Assembly (NCBI GenBank): GCA_020137815.1 | Contig: CM035350.1 | Location: 8,333,712 to 8,397,711, forward strand | Direction: 5' to 3' | DNA: 64,000 nucleotides | From: Hormiphora californensis | Lineage: Eukaryota; Ctenophora; Tentaculata; Cydippida; Pleurobrachiidae | Shown: piece after piece, positions 54,677 through 64,000 of the stretch | Layout of the letters: each line of letters opens with the position of its first letter | Position numbering within the stretch: position 1 is the stretch's first letter | Program-made: the position numbers and the translations under genes | Notes under the pieces: generated by a model | What the model was told of the DNA's origin: nothing | Databases searched by the model: none | Seen by the model: the letters and a program-made list of their open reading frames with translations, nothing else

Positions 54677-54985
54677 CTAACTGTTCCACACACTGTAGAT
54701 GGTAGCTTATATAACACTGCTACAGAAAATGGTAATGGGAGTTAGAGGGCATCATGATATTAGTTTTGGGAATTGGGGATGAGGGGAGAAGACATTGGGC
54801 TGGGGAACATATAGAACAGGTTGCGGACCTAAAATACGTTTACACTCGGTGATGAAGGTTAGAGATTCGTGATTAGGGAGGGAACCAATTAAAAACAACT
54901 TATCGATGACTGTGAAATTCTTTATCTCTACACACATGACAATATAAATATTACTGCAAATCTTCTAAAACAACTCAAAATAAGA

Positions 54986-55053
54986 GGCACCGGGCCAATT
55001 CTCAATTCAATATTCTGTCAACAGAATATTGAATTGAGAATTGCCCTGGTGCC
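54986..55053. repeat. 68-nt near-perfect palindrome
   Basis: GGCACC...CAATATTCTGT is followed two bases later by its complement ACAGAATATTG...GGTGCC, with arms of about 33 bp and few mismatches. It lies about 100 bp past the phosphomannomutase stop codon on the minus strand, so it may be in that 3' UTR. It could be a hairpin MITE or an RNA structure. Confidence 0.8.
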
Positions 55054-55156
55054 ATCATCATGATGAAACTCATGGAGAAAAAAAGTATATTTCTGTACAT
55101 TCCACTAATTAGATCAGCAAAAAACTAAATCTTCAATTGTCTTTTCTAAATCTTGC

Positions 55157-55900
55157 TCAAAGTCCAACTCTGTCTAGTTCCTCCTTCACCAGCTCGCGTG
55201 TATTTTCAGGACTTGTGACCGTTTTACCCCTCACCCTCTCATCACTGAAAATCTCGTAATCATTGCCACCTGGATACGTTTTATCTCCGAAAAAGATGAT
55301 CTCATCAAAGTCCTTGACCACATACTGCAGGCAGTAGGTTTTATCCCACCCGATGGGGAAGCAATCAAAAGATATCTGCCCTCCAATACTGTACTTCATA
55401 CCAAGGTCAGGATATTCAGCCTCGATGGCAGCGATGAATTTCTCCCTGATTTTGTGCTCTTTATCATACGCATCAAATTGATCTCTCTCTGCCTGGGTGC
55501 AGCTCCGTCCCACAGGACACACATTAATCATGCCATTTCGGAATTCAATAAAGGTACCCCGTTTTACTGGCAGCTCTATCTTGGACATGTATGCCAAACA
55601 AAAGTTGATAAAAGTTTGGATGGTTTTATCGCCCAACTTGTCAATAATATTCGTCTTCGCAATGATCTCTCCCTTCTGCTTGGCAACAAGGCCATTTTCA
55701 GAAAACATATATTCAGCAATCTCAGTGTGTCCATCGAGTTGTTCCACAATTTTCACCTCGTCAGAGCCCCCTACAATTCCCACGGTTACCCGGGAGGCGA
55801 GGTCTTTCATGAAGGCCAACATAGTGGGGGTGATGATCTTTCGAGATTGGGTGAGAGTCCCATCTACGTCAAATAGAAACAAAGTACGGGATTTGGCCAT
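55157..55900 (-). CDS. PMM: Phosphomannomutase
   Basis: A single uninterrupted ORF of 247 residues matches eukaryotic PMM1/2 in length (human PMM2 has 246). The cytosolic enzyme converts mannose-6-phosphate to mannose-1-phosphate, feeding GDP-mannose and N-glycosylation. The HAD-type catalytic motif LFDVDGTLT lies at residues ~8-16, followed by GIVGGSD, MFSENGLV, EFRNGMINVCPVGR, GGQISFDCFPIGWDKTYCL and FFGDKTYPGGNDYEI. All are typical of the family. A TATATTACAG acceptor-like sequence directly before the ATG suggests a 5' UTR intron. An intronless coding region is unusual for animals but occurs. Just upstream lies a 22-bp minisatellite of over 800 bp. Confidence 0.97.
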   Translation of the reverse strand: MAKSRTLFLFDVDGTLTQSRKIITPTMLAFMKDLASRVTVGIVGGSDEVKIVEQLDGHTEIAEYMFSENGLVAKQKGEIIAKTNIIDKLGDKTIQTFINFCLAYMSKIELPVKRGTFIEFRNGMINVCPVGRSCTQAERDQFDAYDKEHKIREKFIAAIEAEYPDLGMKYSIGGQISFDCFPIGWDKTYCLQYVVKDFDEIIFFGDKTYPGGNDYEIFSDERVRGKTVTSPENTRELVKEELDRVGL

Positions 55901-55929
55901 GCCTGTAATATAGAGTTGTAGGAAAGTGG

Positions 55930-56782
55930 AAGTTAGGGGACTAAAGGTGGGAAAGGGTGGGTACTTAATGTGGGAAAGGGTGGGTACTAAAGGTGGGAAA
56001 GGGTGGGTACTAAAGGTGGGAAAGGTTGGGTACTAAAGGTGGGAAAGGGTGGGTACTTAAGGTGGAAAAGGGTTGGTGGGAAAGGGTGGGTACTAAAGGA
56101 GGGAAAGGGTGGGTACTAAAGGTGGGAAAGCTAAAGGGTGGGTACTAAAGTTGGGAAAGGGTGGGCACTAAAGGGGGGAAAGGGTGGGTACTAAAGGTGT
56201 GAAAGGGTGGGTACTAAAGGGGGGAAAGGGTGGGTACTAAAGGTGGGTACTAAAGGTGGGCACTAAAGGGGGGAAGTGTGGGTACTAAAGGTGGGTACTA
56301 AAGTTGGGAAAGGGTGGGTACTAAAGGTGGGAAAGGTTGGGTACTAAAGGTGGGAAAGGGTGGGTACTAAAGGTGGGAAAGGTTGGGTACTAAAGGTGGG
56401 AAAGGGTGGGTACTAAAGGTGGGTACTAAAGGTGGGCACTAAAGGGGGGAAAGGGTGGGTACTAAAGGTGGGAAAGGGTGGGTACTAAAGGTGTGAAAGG
56501 GTGGGTACTAAAGGTGGGAAAGGGTGGGTACTAAAGGGGGGAAGTGTGGGTACTAAAGGTGGGAAAGGTTGGGTACTAAAGGTGGGAAAGGGTGGGTACT
56601 AAAGGTGGGTACTAAAGGTGGGCACTAAAGGGGGGAAAGGGTGGGTACTAAAGGTGGGAAAGGGTGGGTACTAAAGGTGGGAAAGGGTGGGTACTAAAGG
56701 TGGGAAAGGGTGGGTACTAAAGGTGGGAAAGGTTGGGTACTAAAGGTGGGAAAGGGTGGGTACTAAAGGTGGGAAAGGGTGG
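55930..56782. repeat. 22-bp minisatellite (GGGTGGGTACTAAAGGTGGGAAA)
   Basis: Roughly forty variant units are present, some truncated to GGTGGGTACTAAA. The array fills the space between PMM (start 55900) and the first eL43 gene (stop 56845). On the transcribed minus strand each unit reads CACCCTTTCCCACCTTTAG, a pyrimidine tract ending in AG. Confidence 0.92.
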
Positions 56783-56844
56783 AACAGTTTAGTCGACAAA
56801 AACAATATGTTATGGTAAGGTAAAAACACGCTGATAAGAAGAAT

Positions 56845-57123
56845 TTAAGACTCTTGCAGATCCCTCAACCTCCTGATGGCCGACCTGACAGTGGCAGCAG
56901 CAGTCGTACTGACGGCATAAGCTCCTCCGGCAACGGTCTTTCGGCAAGCTTTGCACTTCCAGATACCAACATCAGACCTCCTCATAGAGTCCTTTCCACA
57001 GAACATGCAGGTGTATTTGGCGTGCTGAGAGATCTCAATTTTCTTGATCATTTTCCTCAGAGAGGCTCCATACCTGGTACCGTACTTTCCGGTGATGCCA
57101 ACCTTCTTGGTCCTTTTGGCCAT
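56845..57123 (-). CDS. RPL37A: Ribosomal protein eL43 (RPL37A), copy 1
   Basis: This 92-residue protein is the complete large-subunit zinc-binding ribosomal protein. The start is MAKRTKKVG; an in-frame upstream extension to 57231 is 5' leader. The zinc ribbon CMFCGK...CKAC supplies four cysteines, and the C-terminus [12 protein letters not shown] is typical. A GTAGCTGCAG acceptor-like site precedes the ATG by two bases, suggesting a 5' UTR intron. The coding region is uninterrupted. It lies 262 bp downstream of copy 2. Confidence 0.96.
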   Translation of the reverse strand: MAKRTKKVGITGKYGTRYGASLRKMIKKIEISQHAKYTCMFCGKDSMRRSDVGIWKCKACRKTVAGGAYAVSTTAAATVRSAIRRLRDLQES

Positions 57124-57385
57124 CTCTGCAGCTACGGGGAAAACATTGACATAAAGCAGAGGGTAGAATATGAAATAACAAAAGCCACTATAGGTTTGCA
57201 ATGCAAACTTTGCATAAGGAATAGTGGACAATGGTTATGGGGAAGCTTTCAGAGAAGTTCTAAAAAGACAAGGGACTATTTCGACGAGGAGAGATATGGT
57301 ACGAAGCTAAAGAGCTGCAAAACCTGTATTTGACTTTGCAGGCCAGAAGAAAACAAATTGTTAGGAATAAAAACCATCAAATAAA

Positions 57386-57664
57386 TTAAGACTCTTGCAG
57401 ATCCCTCAACCTCCTGATGGCCGACCTGACAGTGGCAGCAGCAGTCGTACTGACGGCATAAGCTCCTCCGGCAACGGTCTTTCGGCAAGCTTTGCACTTC
57501 CAGATACCAACATCAGACCTCCTCATAGAGTCCTTTCCACAGAACATGCAGGTGTATTTGGCGTGCTGGGAGATCTCAATTTTCTTGATCATTTTCCTCA
57601 GAGAGGCTCCATACCTGGTACCGTACTTTCCGGTGATGCCAACCTTCTTGGTCCTCTTGGCCAT
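57386..57664 (-). CDS. RPL37A: Ribosomal protein eL43 (RPL37A), copy 2
   Basis: It encodes the same 92 residues as copy 1. I count only two base differences in 279, both silent. It has the same zinc ribbon and ends. AAATACAG lies directly before the ATG, so a 5' UTR intron is likely here too. The near identity stops soon after the stop codon, so the duplicated or converted unit is little more than the coding exon. Confidence 0.96.
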   Translation of the reverse strand: MAKRTKKVGITGKYGTRYGASLRKMIKKIEISQHAKYTCMFCGKDSMRRSDVGIWKCKACRKTVAGGAYAVSTTAAATVRSAIRRLRDLQES

Positions 57665-58215
57665 CTGTATTTAAAGAAATAGTAAATTACACGTGATTAA
57701 TTAAGTCATGTGGACTAGAGTATTCGGGTGCAATTTGACGGATTTAACCAAGTTTATGCCATCAAATCTGGTTACTGGTATCTAATCTAGCATATTTTTC
57801 AATTAGCAAGAATGTATCATGTTTTTACATGGTGTAATGACGATAACTGCTGACAGAAAGTACTGGGCATTTTGCGTCGTGAGCGGCTCACGGTGAGCCG
57901 TGAAACACAAGGATTTGGAATTTTGGCGTTTGCTGAAAAGTTTGAAGTTTACAAAAATAAAATGTTTGATTTCGGATCGTGCGCGCGCGGCGGCAAAGCA
58001 AAATTTCACGCGCGGCGTAAACTAATGATGAAACCAAGATTTTACCGCGCTTTCCTACATTTCACAAAAGTGCGACTTAAAAAACCTGCAATCAACCTTG
58101 GATTGTACTGCCATACTCATAGCATTGGCCCATACCCATAGCATTGGCCCTATTCTCCTTTATTTGTTTCAAATAAGAGAGTTCTGCCCGCGGAGCACGC
58201 TAGTCGCTAGAACTC
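57665..58215. other. Intergenic, upstream of eL43 copy 2
   Basis: No gene was recognised. It should contain the promoter and first exon of the eL43 gene. A GC-rich patch with CGCGCGCGGCGGC lies near 57980, and a duplicated CCATACCCATAGCATTGGCC phrase near 58110-58150. Confidence 0.4.
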
Positions 58216-58285
58216 TGTCTGGCGCCGCCGACCCCATCTGAGCGCACTGTTAAGAATCAAATTGGGGTATGGGCGCCGCCATACA
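58216..58285 (+). repeat. Hairpin-family copy (70 nt)
   Basis: TGTCTGGCGCCGCCGACCCC pairs with GGGGTATGGGCGCCGCCATACA-like sequence around GAGCGCACTGTT. It is the clearest copy of the dispersed family. Confidence 0.8.
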
Positions 58286-58481
58286 CTGATACAGCTAGAA
58301 CTGTGGTCACTAGTCTGACTAGTCTGACTAGTAGTCAGAGCATGTGCATGGCCCTCTTTCCAACAAATCCAAGATGCAATGAACATGAAGGACGGTTTCT
58401 TTGTCTCTGTCTCAGGCTAGGTCTAGTCTAGTCTCTGCAGAAATTACAGAGCTCTGTTTCTGAGCTGAGTCTGTCTCTGTC

Positions 58482-58556
58482 TGTCTGGCGCCGCGACCCC
58501 ATCTGACTCTGAGCTGAGTGCACTCGCATGGGGTCTGGCGCCGCGCCGCCAGCCAG
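58482..58556 (+). repeat. Hairpin-family copy next to a hexamer array
   Basis: TGTCTGGCGCCGCGACCCCA and TGGGGTCTGGCGCCGC face each other around a variant centre. The copy runs directly into the (CTGTCT)n array. Confidence 0.65.
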
Positions 58557-58737
58557 GTCTCTGTCTCTGTCTCTGTCTCTGTCTCTGTCTCTGTCTCTGT
58601 CTCTGTCTCTGTCTCTGTCTCTGTCTCTGTCTCTGTCTCTGTCTCTGTCTCTGTCTCTGTCTCTGTCTCTGTCTCTGTCTCTGTCTCTGTCTCTGTCTCT
58701 GTCTCTGTCTCTGTCTCTGTCTCTGTCTCTGTCTCTC
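58557..58737 (+). repeat. (CTGTCT)n hexamer array
   Basis: About thirty perfect copies of CTGTCT are visible. Frames across it give Arg-Asp, Arg-Gln or Ser-Val repeats and are not genes. Confidence 0.95.
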
Positions 58738-61339
<2,602 letters not shown>

Positions 61340-61411
61340 TGTCTGGTGGCGCCGACCCGATCTGAGCACACTGTTTTGTGAATCAAAACTGGGATCTGGC
61401 AGCGCCAGACA
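61340..61411 (+). repeat. Hairpin-family copy (72 nt)
   Basis: TGTCTGGTGGCGCCGACCC pairs with GGGATCTGGCAGCGCCAGACA-like sequence around GAGCACACTGTTTTGTG. This copy has perfect GTCTGG/CCAGAC tips. Confidence 0.75.
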
Positions 61412-61991
61412 TAGGAAACGGTCCTATCTACATGAATTGTGAGAATAGATATATCTTGACACACGGCCAGATATAGGTTTATATCATGATAGTACAATGT
61501 ACAATTAGTACATACATTGTACAAGGCCTATCATCTCGAAAAAGGAGCTCAATCTTGTTATAAGAAATCTTAAAAATCTCCAAACCCATGAAAAGTCACA
61601 AAGGTAGACTTTTCTATAAAAAATATCCAATCACATGGCTTCCAACGCAGGGAAATTGAACCACCGTGTATTTCTAGTATTGTACAAAGGAACTCTCCCT
61701 AAAAGCTGCGGGAGGGTGCAGAAATATATAGCAGTAATTTTCTAATGCTAAAACTAAGTACTAACTCGACCAAAATGCCACCTTAATGTATCAAGGTCAC
61801 ACACTTCAGTCAATTGTGACGGGTCACTTCTATATTCAGTCCTCTCTTTACACTAACACTAAAGACATGAATTGCGATCGATGCGAGCGAATTTGAACAA
61901 AAATACAAAATCTCTCGTTATTACGTGCAGTTCGAGATACAAACAGTCTCTCTCTCTCTCGTGACATATATTTAGGAGATGATGATACACT

Positions 61992-63767
<1,776 letters not shown>

Positions 63768-64000
63768 CTATAGGAGGGAAAGCGGGTTAGCTTTACTTTC
63801 TCGACCCTCTGATCTCTCTCTCCCTCTCTCGGCACGTAATAAGGGTTAGCTGGGGGAGTGGTAGTGATGGAGGCTTCTGCGTAGACAGCGCGGTGGTTAG
63901 ATAGTTATAGACTGCGGGTCACGATATTCTCAACAAAAATGTTGTTGGTTTGATCTCTCTCCCTCTCTCTCTCCCTCCCTCCCCCTATCTCTCTCTCTCT

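Overview
The window is animal nuclear DNA. Its multi-exon genes have canonical GT-AG introns and a metazoan gene set: Gi-class G-alpha, a PA28-gamma proteasome activator, MAF1, the condensin subunit NCAPD2, a UEV ubiquitin-conjugating variant, phosphomannomutase and eL43 ribosomal protein. Introns are mostly short, and the spaces between exons are packed with (GA)n/(CT)n arrays, minisatellites and small inverted-repeat transposons. An early-branching animal such as a sponge would fit, but the species cannot be named from this sequence. One 100-base run of N (21401-21500) is an assembly gap.

Layout. 1-3318: no confident gene, one candidate folded RNA or element. 3319-7103: two intronless Gi-type G-alpha genes in tandem (minus). 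7104-11721: repeat-rich, with telomere-like DNA, a retroelement tail and a 13-bp satellite. 11722-16083: nine-exon proteasome activator gene (plus) with two transposons in introns. 17347-23009: seven-exon unrecognised single-pass membrane protein (minus). 24200-27832: retroelement remnants and an intact 486-codon ORF fusing an AlkB-type dioxygenase to an SGNH esterase (minus). 28378-32034: MAF1 (plus). 33230-35382: a divergent pair of unrecognised genes. 35966-41701: NCAPD2 in 13 exons (minus), with a tRNA-Ser(CGA) in an intron. 42172-43029: a TPX2-like locus (minus) made of two overlapping reading frames. 43328-49362: almost wholly inverted-repeat elements, including a 3.45-kb foldback built from an AGCGCT palindromic satellite. 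49911-54676: a five-exon UEV gene (minus) whose third intron, counted from the 3' end, is swollen by a foldback element, a MITE and a truncated LINE. 55157-57664: phosphomannomutase and two near-identical eL43 genes (minus). 57665-61991: repeats. 61992-63767: the 3' end of a C2H2 zinc-finger gene (minus).

Exon structures were worked out by hand by requiring GT-AG borders and an unbroken reading frame. They close exactly for PSME3-like (242 aa), the membrane protein (273 aa), MAF1 (212 aa), NCAPD2 (1177 aa) and UEV (136 aa). The most unusual items are the AlkB-SGNH fusion, the AGCGCT foldback with its 8-bp target duplication, two minisatellites that begin exactly at a 5' splice site and carry a donor motif in every unit, and a dispersed ~70-nt hairpin family.
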